From assembly GCA_029204225.1 (NCBI GenBank), contig CM055102.1, forward strand, positions 11,295,245 through 11,359,244: DNA of 64,000 nucleotides, written 5' to 3'. Each line of letters starts with the position of its first letter. The stretch's first letter is position 1. This document shows positions 11,530-22,919 of the stretch, piece after piece. The DNA is from Diphasiastrum complanatum (taxonomy: Eukaryota; Streptophyta; Lycopodiopsida; Lycopodiales; Lycopodiaceae). Below the pieces are notes generated by a model that was given only the letters and a program-made list of their open reading frames with translations, did not search any database and was not told the origin of the DNA. The position numbers and the translations under genes are program-made.

Positions 11530-14500
11530 CTCAGAGGGTTATCATTCGCCCACAGGTTGGTGATCGTAATCAGTGATTCGGAATTCAGAAGCTGTTAATA
11601 GTTATAAATCCATTATCCTGTCACTTGAGTTATTGACAATTGTAAGTTGTTGCTAGATGCTAAATAGAAAATATTGTAAACTATAATTCATTGCATATCG
11701 TATGTACTTTGACATTACTACAATCTACAGACTACTACAGTCTCTCACAATTCATCTATCTCCATTGTAATCTGTCGTAGATTCTAGAATCTAGATAGTA
11801 ACTACTTATTTTTGGCCATTGGCAATGTGCAACAGTTCCAGCAGGCCCTTCCACATCACAGGGTCAGACTCAGAGTTAGAGTGATGTGGTGGCACCGTTG
11901 TCACGAGGCTCTTCTCATTCCCAGAGCCGTATTGGTACACATCTTAGGGGTAGAGATGTGTATGTGGCATCCTTTCAGCAAAGTAACAAGGAGATAGCCA
12001 ATGTATATGTTAGGAGGTGTTTCTACATGTGCAACCTCCCCTTTCACTTGGCTGCGACCCCTGCATGGAGGGAGATGATGAGACATGTATCTAGGATTGG
12101 TTCAGAGTGGGAGGGACCATCCATGGAGCAGTTGAGGATGACTCAGTTGGTTGCCGAGCGAGACTTCGTGGATAGGGAGCTAGAGCCTATCAGGAGATCA
12201 TGGGCCATGTAAATTCTGATTCCTAAACACTACTTTAATGTAATTAGTAATTAGTAATTGCTAATATGTATTGTCATCTATGTTCTAACTTGAAATTCCA
12301 AGTTTGAAGTGGCGAGTGCCAAGTTCTAACTTCTAAGTTCTATCTTTTATGTTTTAAAAATTAAGAATGATTGAAATAGTTATATTTATTGACCAATTAC
12401 ATAAATTGTTAAATTTTAATGCAATTGACAATTGCCATCTGAAATCTGAATTTTGTGGGCAATGAGATCTTTTGAACTAGGTATGGGTGCTCCATCATAT
12501 CAGATGGTTGGACTGATACCAGGAAGCGCCATATTGTAAATATATTGGTTTCTTCTTGCTTGGGCACGACGTTCTTGAGATCGATCGACACCTCGGGCTT
12601 AAGCTTGGATGCCCAGACATTGTTTGGATTTATTGACGCGGCCATTGTGGAGGTCGGCAAAGAGAATGTTGTGCAGGTATTGATTCTTGACTTTCAGTTG
12701 AGTAGTGAGAAATAAAAATGAGTGAAAACTTTTTACTTACACTACTTGTTCAATGTTGCTTCTTGGATCATGGACTTCAGAGAAAATCGATGTGGGATGT
12801 TGCATTGATGATTGTTGTGCTTTGCAGGTCGTCACCGAAAATGCGGCAAATTGTGTTGCCATGGGGAAGCTCGTAAATGAAAAGTACCCTTGGATCTTTT
12901 GGTCACCCTGTGCTGCACATTGCTTAAACCTCTTGTTTGACGATGTAGCAAAGTTGCCATGGATTGTAGAGGTACTAGACACAGGCCGGTTTTCTTGGTG
13001 AGGTTTGTCACCAAGAGACCGAGGGTCCTGAGCATGTTCAGGGAGTATTCTAGCCTCGACATTTTGAGGCCTGCCCCCACCAGGTCTACTTTTCTATTCA
13101 TCAAATTTGATTGATCACTTAGATTCTTACTACTTAGAAGCTAGTACATGGCTTACTAGCAACTACTAACTACTTTCGAGTTTCAATCTAACCGATAATT
13201 GCTTTGTTGAAGCTAATACAATTTGCAATCATGATTCGTTCCAGGTTTGGCTTTATTTTCATTGTTCTGGAGCACCTCATGAAGGTGCATGACGGCTTGA
13301 GACAGATGGTGGTCTTACAGCCTTGGCGTTAGTGGAGGCACTCACGAGAGCCTAAGGCTCAGCGATTTGAGAGGATTGTGCTAGCATCTCCTTTTTGGGA
13401 TGATGCACGGGCCATTGTCATAGCGTTGCAGCCTCTTTACACTATCATGTGCCTTACGGATAGAGAGGGCACAACCTTGGGCCTTCTCTATGAGTTCATG
13501 GACAAGCTGGGAGAGCAGATTCGCATTTGCACTGCCTTCAGTGCAGAGAGGTTTGTATTATCATTTATGCATTATCTCTTATCATGATTGATGAGTGTTT
13601 ATGTAATATGTAGTATGTAGTTATAAGTATGCACCATGTGACATGTATGATGTATGATTTTCAAATTTTATAGGGTTGAAGAAATAAGAGAAAAGTGGCA
13701 AGCCAGGTGGGAGTGGTTCCATCAGCCTCTACACGCTATGGCTTGCATTCTTCATCCTCTATGGAGGAATGAAGATCAGTTCCATGATGCAGAGCTCCGA
13801 TAGGGATGGCACACATACATTGAGAGGGTCTATCCTGATCATGTCATGCAGGATTCACTCAGGGTTGATCTCAATGTCTTCAAGTATAAGTCATGACAAT
13901 TCTCTAACATTTTTTTCAAGTCCTTTGTCTTTCTTGAATCCCAATGAAGTGAAACATTGTCACACTTGGCACTCACTCATGAATGATCTTCAATGTGCAT
14001 TGTCACAACTCACGTGTGCACTGTGTAGGCGTGAGGCTCTTGAGTTTGGGTGTCCAGGAGCGCAGCTCAGAGAAGGACAACTGCACCCTATTTCATGGCG
14101 GGACAAGTATGGGGTTGATTGTCCTCAATTGCAGAAGCTCGCCATACACATTCTCTCATAGGATTGCACAGCGAGTGCATGTGAGAGGAATTGGAATTTG
14201 TTCTCTCTGATTCATACGAAGAGGAGGAATAGGCTCAGTGTTGCACAATTAGACAGGTTGATGTATGTGCACGCCGATCTGCGGCTTCTGAAGAAGTTGA
14301 AGGGGGCGAGGGAGCCTATGCAGGTAAATTGTAATTTGATAGTTGCAATTGTGTTTGAACATTGAAATTTGAATCCTTAGAGACATTCTAAATGTGTTGT
14401 TCTACTGTCTACATACTACAAGTAAATCCAGATGACATTGATGTGACGAAGGTTTCAGACCTACCACCAAGGTCACAGGAGGTGGAGCACGTGTATGCAC

Positions 14501-14962
14501 TACTCCATGATGACGCCATGCAGTTTGCAGGTGAATTTCAAGTTCCAATTTCAAGCTTTGAAATTTGAATTAGCCCTTGAGCCTTGAGGCTTGGGCCCTT
14601 GCAAGTTGGTCCTTGGAAGTTTGAACTTTGGGCTCCATCCCATGTTCTAAGTAGTAAGTTCTAGCTTTAGAAATTAGAATTGAAACTTGTAATTGTGAAT
14701 TGTAACCCTTTGCCAATCCCTGCGTGCAGGACCTACCACTTGGGCTGCTGCACGTCGCAAGACAGGGGGAGAGGCTTCCAGTTCTCGAGCCCACGAGGAC
14801 GAGGAGCCACTAGAAGACGAAGACGACGCAGAGACCTCGGAAGATGAAACCGACAGCGAGGATTCCTCAGAGGATGAGAGTGATCCATCTGATGATGCTG
14901 ATAGCATTGATGAGGATCCTACTCCTGAGCCTGCACGTACGAGGTCACAGCTTCCACGGGTG

Positions 14963-14967
14963 ACTAG
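14963..14967 (+). repeat. 5-bp target-site duplication of the nested copia (left)
   Basis: ACTAG precedes the 5' LTR. The identical ACTAG follows the 3' LTR at 21089-21093. Five bases is the standard duplication for copia integrase. Confidence 0.93.
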
Positions 14968-15648
14968 TGTTAAAAATTCACAATTCTAGCTTGACTAGTT
15001 TTGGTCATATGACTTGTAAATAGTTAGATGGTCATGATGTGGCTTGTCACACGTGCCAAATAGCATAGGATTCCATTCATAAGGATGTTCTCAAGTAGAC
15101 CTAAGTGTTAGAACCTTTGGAATGAGTCCAAATTATGCTTAGATACAAGGGAGAAAAAATAGGAGCTATTTTTTGTAATTTTTGCATTGTTGAGGGATCT
15201 CCAAGATTCCAACCCTAACTTGGTAGGGATGAAAGATCCACCAAAATTAGCATTAGGGATAGGTTTAGGGCTACTCATACCTGCCCAAAACCGTGATGGA
15301 TCATGTATATATAGGTGATGACATCTCACCAAAATCAATCAAGCAATTTCATGTTTTTTCTCTCATAATGATGCAATTGCTCTCTATGTTCATAATTGTT
15401 TGAGTACTTGTGATTACTAATGATTATAGGATTGAATGTAGGTCTGGTGTACAGTACTCAGACTGTGGGAGGCCGTACTTTCACACGTGTGAAGTCTTCT
15501 TCAAGGATTTGGGCCATTTAGTGAGGTTCAAGCATAGATTTTTGATGGATTTTGATGTTTCAACTTGTGCTAATCTTATGAAATCATAATCTATTGTTTC
15601 CCTCATCATTTCAAGTGTTTTAGGATCCTTATTTGCTGTAATTTTTAA
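14968..15648 (+). repeat. 5' LTR of the plus-strand copia
   Basis: The LTR starts TGTTAAAAATTC. Its end reads TTTTTAA where the 3' LTR reads TTTTTACA, so the terminal CA has lost its C. Relative to the 3' LTR it contains 15 extra bases near 15592-15607. A TATATATAGG stretch near 15305-15314 is a candidate LTR promoter TATA box. Confidence 0.94.
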
Positions 15649-15660
15649 TGGTATCAGAGC
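15649..15660 (+). promoter_or_regulatory. Primer-binding site, initiator tRNA-Met
   Basis: TGGTATCAGAGC, directly downstream of the 5' LTR, is the standard plant copia primer-binding site, complementary to the 3' end of initiator tRNA-Met. Confidence 0.95.
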
Positions 15661-16438
15661 CTAAAGGCCTAAATCCTTGGTTTTCATTCAATTTGATCAC
15701 AATTTTTGATCTAAATCTTGTGTAGATTGGATCTTAGCATCTAGTATTGATTCTAGAACTCAAAGTGAGTCAAATACATTGGAGATTGGTGTTGTGTGAC
15801 TTCATTTGCAGGTGTTTAGGTGTCTAAAACCAGAGGCAAAGTTGAATTCAATTCACATTACCAAGATAGCAAGTTTTGCTTGCTCCAAGCATTGATTTCT
15901 AAGCGAGTTTTGGAGGTGATTTTATAGAGGAGGCTTTCTAGCATTCAAGGAGAGGGAAGGTCAGAGTTTTGGGGACTCTTCAAGGCTGTTCTAAGGTGTA
16001 GTAGACACCTCCTAAAGTGATTTAGGTTCAGTCCAACCATTTCTTGACTTATGCACCAAATTAGATCAATTTTTCATCAATTTTGATCATTTTTTGTTTG
16101 TGATTGGATAATAGATTGTGTTGCATCCTCATTAAGTTCCATTTAGATCTTTTACAAGTGATTTTGAAAGTATATTAGGTTGCTGAAATTCACTCTTGAT
16201 CAGATCATTTGGAAGCTTTAATGTTTTTTATAGAAAGAGGGACAATTCTACTAGTATTGTCTACTTCAATCAAGCAAGTGCATTGTTTCTAGTATTCTAT
16301 GATTTGATTTTGTTAGAGATCATTCTTAGATCTTTATAGGAAGTCTATTACTGATCTTTTCAGGTCCCTAAGGTAGACCTTCAATCAAATCAATAGAAGT
16401 AACCTTCATTTGTGTCAAGTCCTTGATTAGGAGACTAG

Positions 16439-19400
16439 ATGGCATCTATAAATGCATATCTTTTGGATACTAATGAAAGGCTCAACAAAACTAACTATTC
16501 CATATGGAAAGTTAGAATTGAATCTATCATGATCATGCAAGATCTGATGGAAATTGTAAATGGTAAGGAGGGTGAACCTATTCATCCTCAAGAAAAAGCC
16601 AAATACATCAAGAGGTGCAATGTTGCACTACATTGCATAAAAATGAATGTTGCAAATGAACTCTTAAGAGAGGTAGGAGATTGCACTTCAGCTCAAGATG
16701 CTTGGGAGACTTTGCAAAAGGTCTATGAATCCAAGAACCAAACTAGAATGTTAGCTTTGAAGAATCAAATCTATAGAAGCTATCAAAAGAAAGGAGAGAG
16801 TGCACATACTTTTGTCCTAAGAGTAAAAGAATTGAACAAAGAGCTAGCCTTTATAGGTGAACCTATCAAGGATGAAGAGCTTGTTCAACTCATATTGAAT
16901 GGACTAAGCTTTGAATTTGACAATTTGGTTCAGGGATATGCAATTATGGGTAAGCTACCCATACTTGAAGAACTCCAAGGCACACTCATGGCCGAGGAAT
17001 CAAGAAGGAGCCAAATGCAAGAGAGGATGGATAGGCTTTCCATCCAAGGTGAAGATGACCAAGCTCTCTTCACCAAAGGCAAAGGCAAGTCCAAAGGCAA
17101 AGGATCAACATTCAAGAAGTCTACAAAGCTTGAGGATCAAGAAGGACCCCCAAAGGCATCTCCGTCAACCACCAAAGTCAAGAAGGACAAATCAAAGGTG
17201 AAGTGCTACTATTGTAGCAAGATGGGGCATTATGCCTTGGAATGCTTCAAGAGGAAGCAAGATCAAAGCCAAGCCAACATGAGCAAAGAGGAGGAGGAGG
17301 AAAGTTCACATGAGGACTCTCTCATGATGTCCATATTTTCTTCAACAAGCTTCAAAGGAGAAGATCCTTGGTGGATTGACTCGGGTGCTAGTTCACACAT
17401 GACTAGTAAAAGGGAGTTTTTCTCTTCTCTCTTATCTTATGATGGACCTATAAAGTCTATCTATACAGCAAATGATGAAGCTTGTAAGATTGAAGGAGTT
17501 GGTAGCATTCCCCTTTGCTTAGGATCTTCCAAAAAGATCAACATAGAAGGTGTTTTGTACATTCCTACAATAACAAAGAATCTACTAAGTGTTGGCCAAA
17601 TGGTAGACAATGGTTTCAATGTTGACTTTGCTTCAAATGAATGTTTCATCAAGAAGAAGGGTAAGATAGTGGCTAAGGGCACTAGACTTGGCAAACTTTA
17701 TAAGTTGGATGCATTTGTGGATACTAATGTTGTCATGTTGGCCGAGAAGGGCAAGATATCTACCTTTACTTTATGGCACAAAAGACTTGGACATGTCAAC
17801 TCGGGTTCCATGGAGGCTATGATCAAGGAGGAGTATGCTTTAGGCCTACCAAGGTCTATTGGGAAGGAAGACAAGGTTTGTGAAGCTTGTGCCTTATCCA
17901 AGGCACATAAGAAGGTGTTTCCTAACTCCATCACAAAGTCATCTCATCCTCTTGAACTCATACACTCGGATGTGCACATTGCTAGCACCAAATCTAATGG
18001 AGGTTCATCCATGTTTTTAACCTTCATTGATGACTACTCAAGATATTGTTGGGTGTTCTTACTTTCCTTCAAGTCTCAAGTATTTGATACTTTTGTAAAG
18101 TTCAAGTTGTTTGTGGAAAAGCATCATAATCATAGCATCAAGATTCTTAGAAGTGACAATGGTGGAGAATTCATCTCCAATGAGTTCAAGGCCTTTTGTG
18201 AGGAGGAAGGGATCAAGAAAGAGACTTCTTGTCCTTACACTCCTCAACAAAATGGAGTTGCTGAAAGAAGGAATAGAACATTATGTGAATGTTCTAAGGC
18301 TTTAAGATTAGATGCTTGTTTGCCCAAATCCTTTTGGGGTGAGTCTCTTGTATGTGCAAACTACTTGATGAATAGGGTGTCTTGCAAAGCAATTGAAGGC
18401 AAAACTCCTTATGAGATGTTGTATGGAAAGAAACCCAATCTTAATCACTTGAAAGTTTTTGGGTGTATATGTTATGTGCATGTGCCATTGGAAACAAGAA
18501 CCAAGGAGGATCCATCTTCCACAAGAGGGATCATGCTTGGATATGCAAGCTCAAGCAAGGGCTACAAAGTCTATCTCCCATCCTTGAACAAATTTGTTGT
18601 TTCAAGGGATGTCATCTTTGATGAACATCATATGCATATGCTTGAAGAAGGCTCAAGTGCTCCAACAATCAAGAAGAAGATGGCCGAGGAGCAAGATCTT
18701 GGTTTTGAGGAGGAGCTCATGGAGGAGCAAGCACCAAACCCACCTATCACACCAAGGAGATCTTCAAGGGCAAAAGTGGAGCCATCAAGGCTCACATATC
18801 AAGGCAAAGGACAGCAAGTTGAGGGTATATCATCCACTTCTTATGCTTTATCTAGTTTTGAAGAACCGTCTAATGTTGAAGATGCATTGAACTCCAAAGA
18901 ATGGTATAAAGCTATGTTGGATGAGTATGATGCCTTGATTGATAATGAAACTTGGTTGCTTGTTGAGAGACCTCAAAGGAATGTAATAGGATGCAAGTGG
19001 GTCTTCAAGCTTAAGTTGAATGCAAATGGGAGTGTTAACAAACATAAAGCAAGATTAGTTGCAAAAGGTTATGCTCAAGAGAGAGGGATAGACTATGAGA
19101 AAACTTTTGCACCCGTGGCCAAGATGGTCACAATAAGACTAATCATTGCACTTGCATCACATTTTGGATGGATTCTATGTCAAATGGATGTCTCTAATGC
19201 TTTCTTGAATGGTTTTTTGGAAGAGGATATCTATATGGAGCAGCCACAAGGGTTCATCAAGCATGGAATGGAGAACAAAGTATGCCATCTCCAAAGAAGC
19301 ATCTATGGCTTGAAGCAAGCCTCGAGATCTTGGAATTCAAGACTACATTGCTATCTTATTTCACTTTCTTTTGTTCAAAGTGAATATGATCCCACTCTTT

Positions 19401-20407
19401 ACATTAAGTTTGATGATGTTGGTATTGTACTTTTACTCATTTATGTAGATGACATCATCATTAGTGGAAATAGTGTTGATGGTATTGAAAAAATCAAGAT
19501 AGATCTATCCTTAGAGTTCAAGATGGTAGATCTAGGGTGTCTTCACTTCATCTTAGGCATAGAAGTACTTAGAGGGTCTGATTTTATCTTTATAAGTCAA
19601 GTAAACTATGCTCAAAGTCTTTTGAAGAAGTTTAAGATGGAAGTATGCAAAAGTGTTGACACACCAATGGAGCAAGATGTAAAAGTGCCAAATGAAGATG
19701 ATGAAAGATCTTTCATGGACATCACTTTGTTTAGGCAACTTATAGGTTCCTTAATGTGGATCACTATAACTAGACCAGATCTTAGCTTTAGTGTATGTAG
19801 GTTGAGCCAATCCATGCAAAAGCCATTGAATATCCATTGGAAAAAGGCTAAGAGGATTCTAAGATACATCTCGGGTACATTGGATTTTGGGATTCTATAT
19901 AGAGGAGATGTGATTAACCTTCATGCATTTAGTGATTCAGATTTTGCAGGGGACAAGAGGGATAGGAAATCAACAAGTGCCTATTCAACTTTCATAGGAG
20001 AAGGTGTGGTTTCATGGCTTTCAAAAAAGCAAGAAACTATATCTCTATCTTCAACCGAGGCCGAGTACAAAGCTTTGACAACCACTACAAAGGAGGTACT
20101 TTGGATCAAGAGATTATTGGTGGAACTAAAGATCATGGATTCAGAGGAGGCACCAATCATCTACAATGACAATATATCAGCCCAACACCTTGCATCTAAC
20201 CCAATCTTCCATGCAAGATCTAAGCACATTGAGATATGCCATCACTTTGTGAGAGAAATGGTGCAAGCCAAGGAGATTGCTTTGGAGCATGTTCCAAGCA
20301 ATGAATGTGTAGCTGATCTACTTACTAAACCACTTCAAAAGACACCTTTTATGAAGTTCAGATCATCACTTGGAGTGATTAGTAAAGCAATGATTGAACC
20401 AAGCTAG
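16439..20407 (+). CDS. Copia gag-pol polyprotein (uninterrupted)
   Basis: A single 1322-codon frame in copia order. Gag occupies residues ~8-250 with a KTNYSIWKVRIESI-type start. The zinc knuckle is C256-x2-C259-x4-H264-x4-C269. Protease has WWIDSGASSHMT with the catalytic Asp at 314. The pre-integrase HHCC finger begins at H447/H452 and ends in CEACALSKAHK. The integrase core shows HSDVH, LRSDNGGEF and the Glu in NGVAERRNR. Reverse transcriptase has YVDD at 1002-1005. RNase H has FSDSDFAGDKRDRKSTS and SSTEAEYKAL, and the frame ends in the usual ADLLTKPL motif. All catalytic residues I can place are present and there is no stop, so this copy could be competent. The leader from 15661 to 16438 holds no other gene. 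Confidence 0.96.
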   Translation: MASINAYLLDTNERLNKTNYSIWKVRIESIMIMQDLMEIVNGKEGEPIHPQEKAKYIKRCNVALHCIKMNVANELLREVGDCTSAQDAWETLQKVYESKNQTRMLALKNQIYRSYQKKGESAHTFVLRVKELNKELAFIGEPIKDEELVQLILNGLSFEFDNLVQGYAIMGKLPILEELQGTLMAEESRRSQMQERMDRLSIQGEDDQALFTKGKGKSKGKGSTFKKSTKLEDQEGPPKASPSTTKVKKDKSKVKCYYCSKMGHYALECFKRKQDQSQANMSKEEEEESSHEDSLMMSIFSSTSFKGEDPWWIDSGASSHMTSKREFFSSLLSYDGPIKSIYTANDEACKIEGVGSIPLCLGSSKKINIEGVLYIPTITKNLLSVGQMVDNGFNVDFASNECFIKKKGKIVAKGTRLGKLYKLDAFVDTNVVMLAEKGKISTFTLWHKRLGHVNSGSMEAMIKEEYALGLPRSIGKEDKVCEACALSKAHKKVFPNSITKSSHPLELIHSDVHIASTKSNGGSSMFLTFIDDYSRYCWVFLLSFKSQVFDTFVKFKLFVEKHHNHSIKILRSDNGGEFISNEFKAFCEEEGIKKETSCPYTPQQNGVAERRNRTLCECSKALRLDACLPKSFWGESLVCANYLMNRVSCKAIEGKTPYEMLYGKKPNLNHLKVFGCICYVHVPLETRTKEDPSSTRGIMLGYASSSKGYKVYLPSLNKFVVSRDVIFDEHHMHMLEEGSSAPTIKKKMAEEQDLGFEEELMEEQAPNPPITPRRSSRAKVEPSRLTYQGKGQQVEGISSTSYALSSFEEPSNVEDALNSKEWYKAMLDEYDALIDNETWLLVERPQRNVIGCKWVFKLKLNANGSVNKHKARLVAKGYAQERGIDYEKTFAPVAKMVTIRLIIALASHFGWILCQMDVSNAFLNGFLEEDIYMEQPQGFIKHGMENKVCHLQRSIYGLKQASRSWNSRLHCYLISLSFVQSEYDPTLYIKFDDVGIVLLLIYVDDIIISGNSVDGIEKIKIDLSLEFKMVDLGCLHFILGIEVLRGSDFIFISQVNYAQSLLKKFKMEVCKSVDTPMEQDVKVPNEDDERSFMDITLFRQLIGSLMWITITRPDLSFSVCRLSQSMQKPLNIHWKKAKRILRYISGTLDFGILYRGDVINLHAFSDSDFAGDKRDRKSTSAYSTFIGEGVVSWLSKKQETISLSSTEAEYKALTTTTKEVLWIKRLLVELKIMDSEEAPIIYNDNISAQHLASNPIFHARSKHIEICHHFVREMVQAKEIALEHVPSNECVADLLTKPLQKTPFMKFRSSLGVISKAMIEPS

Positions 20408-20408
20408 A

Positions 20409-20421
20409 TAGTGAGGAGGAG
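20409..20421 (+). promoter_or_regulatory. Polypurine tract of the plus-strand copia
   Basis: A purine-rich run (TAGTGAGGAGGAG) abuts the 3' LTR start at 20422. This is the expected place for the plus-strand primer in reverse transcription. Confidence 0.8.
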
Positions 20422-21088
20422 TGTTAAAAATTCACAATTCTAGCTTGACTAGTTTTGGTCATATGACTTGTAAATAGTTAGATGGTCATGATGTGGCTTG
20501 TCACACGTGCCAAATAGCATAGGATTCCATTCATAAGGATGTTCTCAAGTAGACCTAAGTGTTAGAACCTTTGGAATGAGTCCAAATTATGCTTAGATAC
20601 AAGGGAGAAAAAATAGGAGCTATTTTTGGTAATTTTTGCATTGTTGAGGGATCTCCAAGATTCCAACCCTAACTTGGTAGGGATGAAAGATCCACCAAAA
20701 TTAGCATTAGGGATAGGTTTAGGGCTACTCATACCTGCCCAAAACCGTGATGGATCATGTATATATAGGTGATGATAACTCACCAAAATCAATCAAGCAA
20801 TTTCATGTTTTTTCTCTCATAATGGTGCAATTGCTCTCTATGTTCATAATTGTTTGAGTACTTGTGATTACTAATGATTATAGGATTGAATGTAGGTCTG
20901 GTGTACAGTACTCAGACTTTGGGAGGCCGTACTTTCACACGTGTGAAGCCTTCTTCAAGGATTTGGGCCATTTAGTGAGGTTCAAGCATAGATTTTTGAT
21001 GGATTTTGATGGTTCAACTTGTGCTAATCTTATGAAATCATAATCCATTTCAAGTGTTTTAGGATCCTTATTTGCTGTAATTTTTACA
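20422..21088 (+). repeat. 3' LTR of the plus-strand copia
   Basis: The LTR starts TGTTAAAAATTC and ends TTTTTACA, with canonical TG...CA ends. It is 667 bp, shorter than the 5' LTR because of a 15-bp deletion near 21045. Followed by the target duplication ACTAG at 21089-21093. Confidence 0.95.
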
Positions 21089-21600
21089 ACTAGGAGGAGG
21101 CTACGCTAGGCTTTATGACTAGTCTACCTTAGGGGGACTCCGGAGACTGGCCCATTTGTATTTACTATTGAGTATTTAGTATCCTGGTTAGTTCATAGAA
21201 ATTAGGAGTTGAATTTGAACTTTGAAGTTTTAAGATTATAAACTTGAGCAGGCTGCAACGTTATTACCATTTGGCATTTATGGATGAGTTAAAACTACAT
21301 ATATGATTCAAGACTCAGGTAACAAGTTTACATTTTGGTAATGTTCAAATGTGGAATGTTTCAACTATCAATGTTGAATGTCGAATGTCGAATGGGATTT
21401 GTACTCACAGACTACGGTAAGTTGTAAGTTGTAACTCAAGAGTTAATATTTAGAAGTTAGTACTTACTATTTAGTATTGTAACTTGTTACTTGTAAGCTA
21501 TTAAAAGTTAGAACTTAGTACTATAATCTATTACTTGTTAATAGTTAAAAGTTACACAATGCATATTGTATACATTGTCATTTTCGTGAAATTCGAATCA

Positions 21601-22032
21601 TTGAACATTTGCTAATTTACCACTAACTAACCATGCACATGGTACATTGGAATATGACATATGTAATATGTAATATATATGATGTGACATTTAAAAAAAA
21701 AACCCTAAAACCGATTCGCCGGTTCGAACCTGGGGAAGCCGATTCTTTCCTGATTCAAACACGGTTCGAAAAGGTGATTCGAAAGGTACCCTCAAACATT
21801 GCATTGAACATTTGCTAAACATTTGCTAATTTACCACTAACTAACCATGTACATGGTACATTGGAATATGACATATGTAATATGTAATATGTATGATGTG
21901 ACATTAATGTTTTAAAAAAAAACCCTAAAACCGATTTGTCGGTTTGAACTTGGAGAAGCCGATTCTTTCCCGATTCAAACTTGATTCAAACACGGTTCGA
22001 AAAGGCAATTCGAAAGGTACCCTCAAACATTG
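21601..22032 (+). repeat. Tandem duplication of the hAT right terminal region
   Basis: 21601-21803 and 21804-22032 are two copies of the same ~200-bp segment. Each begins TTGAACATTTGCTAA, carries the AAACCCTAAAACCGATT stretch and subterminal TTCGAA motifs, and ends in CTCAAACATTG. Only the outer copy ends at the 8-bp target duplication. The inner copy therefore provides a second, internal right terminus. Confidence 0.9.
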
Positions 22033-22040
22033 GGCCAAGG
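22033..22040 (+). repeat. Right 8-bp target-site duplication of the hAT element
   Basis: GGCCAAGG, identical to 10649-10656, immediately follows the AACATTG terminus. Confidence 0.93.
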
Positions 22041-22086
22041 GGATACTGGGTCCCATGAGAGTCCGTTGGACTGACCCTTGAAAAGT

Positions 22087-22229
22087 GACACATGTCATAT
22101 GCTCATTGGGACACTTGGTCCAGTACATGAGTGACACTTGTTGGGTGGTCAATTGGCGGGGGCGGGTCAACAGGACATGTCATATGCTCATTGGGACACT
22201 TGGTCCAAATGTATGAGTGACACATGTCC
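22087..22229 (+). repeat. Direct repeat, ~55-bp unit, period ~85 bp
   Basis: ACATGTCATATGCTCATTGG and the following CACTTGGTCCA occur at about 22091 and again at about 22176, each followed by ATGAGTGACAC. This lies just outside the hAT element. From 22230 to 22812 I see no gene. Confidence 0.85.
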
Positions 22230-22808
22230 GATAGTCCACCTACTAGCTTGCCTATGTATCAGGGTACTACCAAGTGGCAAGTGTCGACGGTGCATGGAGT
22301 TTGCCATGTGTCGCGGTATTCATTCCCGACCTTGCGAAGAAATACAATTGTTAGGATGTGTCAAGGTTAAGGAGTGCTTGAGGGGATATAGTATGAGCCT
22401 TGTCAGGCATTCCCAATGGGATTCCTATGCAGCTACGGTTGGGAGGAGACTTGTATTGTAGCAAAGCTCTCATGTTTGCTTGTTGACCTATGTTAATAAA
22501 GTGACGAATTTGTTGGGTAATTATGTGTAGCTACTTAGGGTTTTGTGAGCTTGTGTGCAACATCCGAAAGCAATCCTAATAGGGGAAGTAGGAGGAGCGG
22601 CAGTGGGAAAAAGTAGGGGAGGAGGGGCTATAGCAACAGAGGAATGAAGTGAGAAATATGCAATTGCATAGCAACAACCAACATAACATTGTTGCTGCTT
22701 CGCAATAACAGCCAGAGAAAGGGAGGGTTGCTAGGAGGTGAGGGGGTTGGGAGGGAGCTTGAAGCACTGTAGTCGGAAGTGTTAATCTTCATTCAAGGAG
22801 CCCCGGAG

Positions 22809-22919
<111 letters not shown>

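Larger units (their letters stand above)
11261..14994 (+). pseudogene. hAT transposase pseudogene (BED finger, DUF659, hAT C-terminal dimerisation)
   Basis: Exon 1 (11261-~11560) encodes a BED zinc-finger start with CKYCGKDY and a following H/C pair. A region ending in the IRRSWA block (to 12208) joins across a GT-AG intron to 12481-12676 (SIISDGWTDTRKRH, the first catalytic-acid block). A second clear intron (12677-12827) leads to VTENAAN and CAAHCLNLL. Later exons carry LRPAPTRS (~13060-13090), the 13243-13587 block, and the dimerisation domain at 14028-14320 including CERNW and RRNRLS. An acidic Glu/Asp/Ser tail follows. In-frame stops lie near 13331, 13799 and 14159. The second catalytic position reads Glu (VTEN) where the family normally has Asp. 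The copia insertion at 14968 interrupts the final codons. hAT transposases cut and paste their own element. Confidence 0.85.
14968..21088 (+). mobile_element. Near-intact Ty1/copia LTR retrotransposon nested in the hAT element
   Basis: A complete element of 6,121 bp. The 5' LTR is 14968-15648 and the 3' LTR is 20422-21088. The primer-binding site sits directly after the 5' LTR, with one uninterrupted gag-pol frame and a purine tract before the 3' LTR. ACTAG is duplicated on both sides. By eye the LTRs differ at about seven substitutions plus a 15-bp deletion in the 3' LTR and a one-base deletion at the end of the 5' LTR. That is about 99% identity, so insertion is recent relative to the rest of the window. 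It is in the same orientation as the host transposase. Confidence 0.96.

Noticed and set aside
16911-17201. Secondary frames inside the copia polyprotein
   Set aside because: They overlap an intact, domain-complete frame and show no domain of their own; the same holds for other short frames within 16439-20407.
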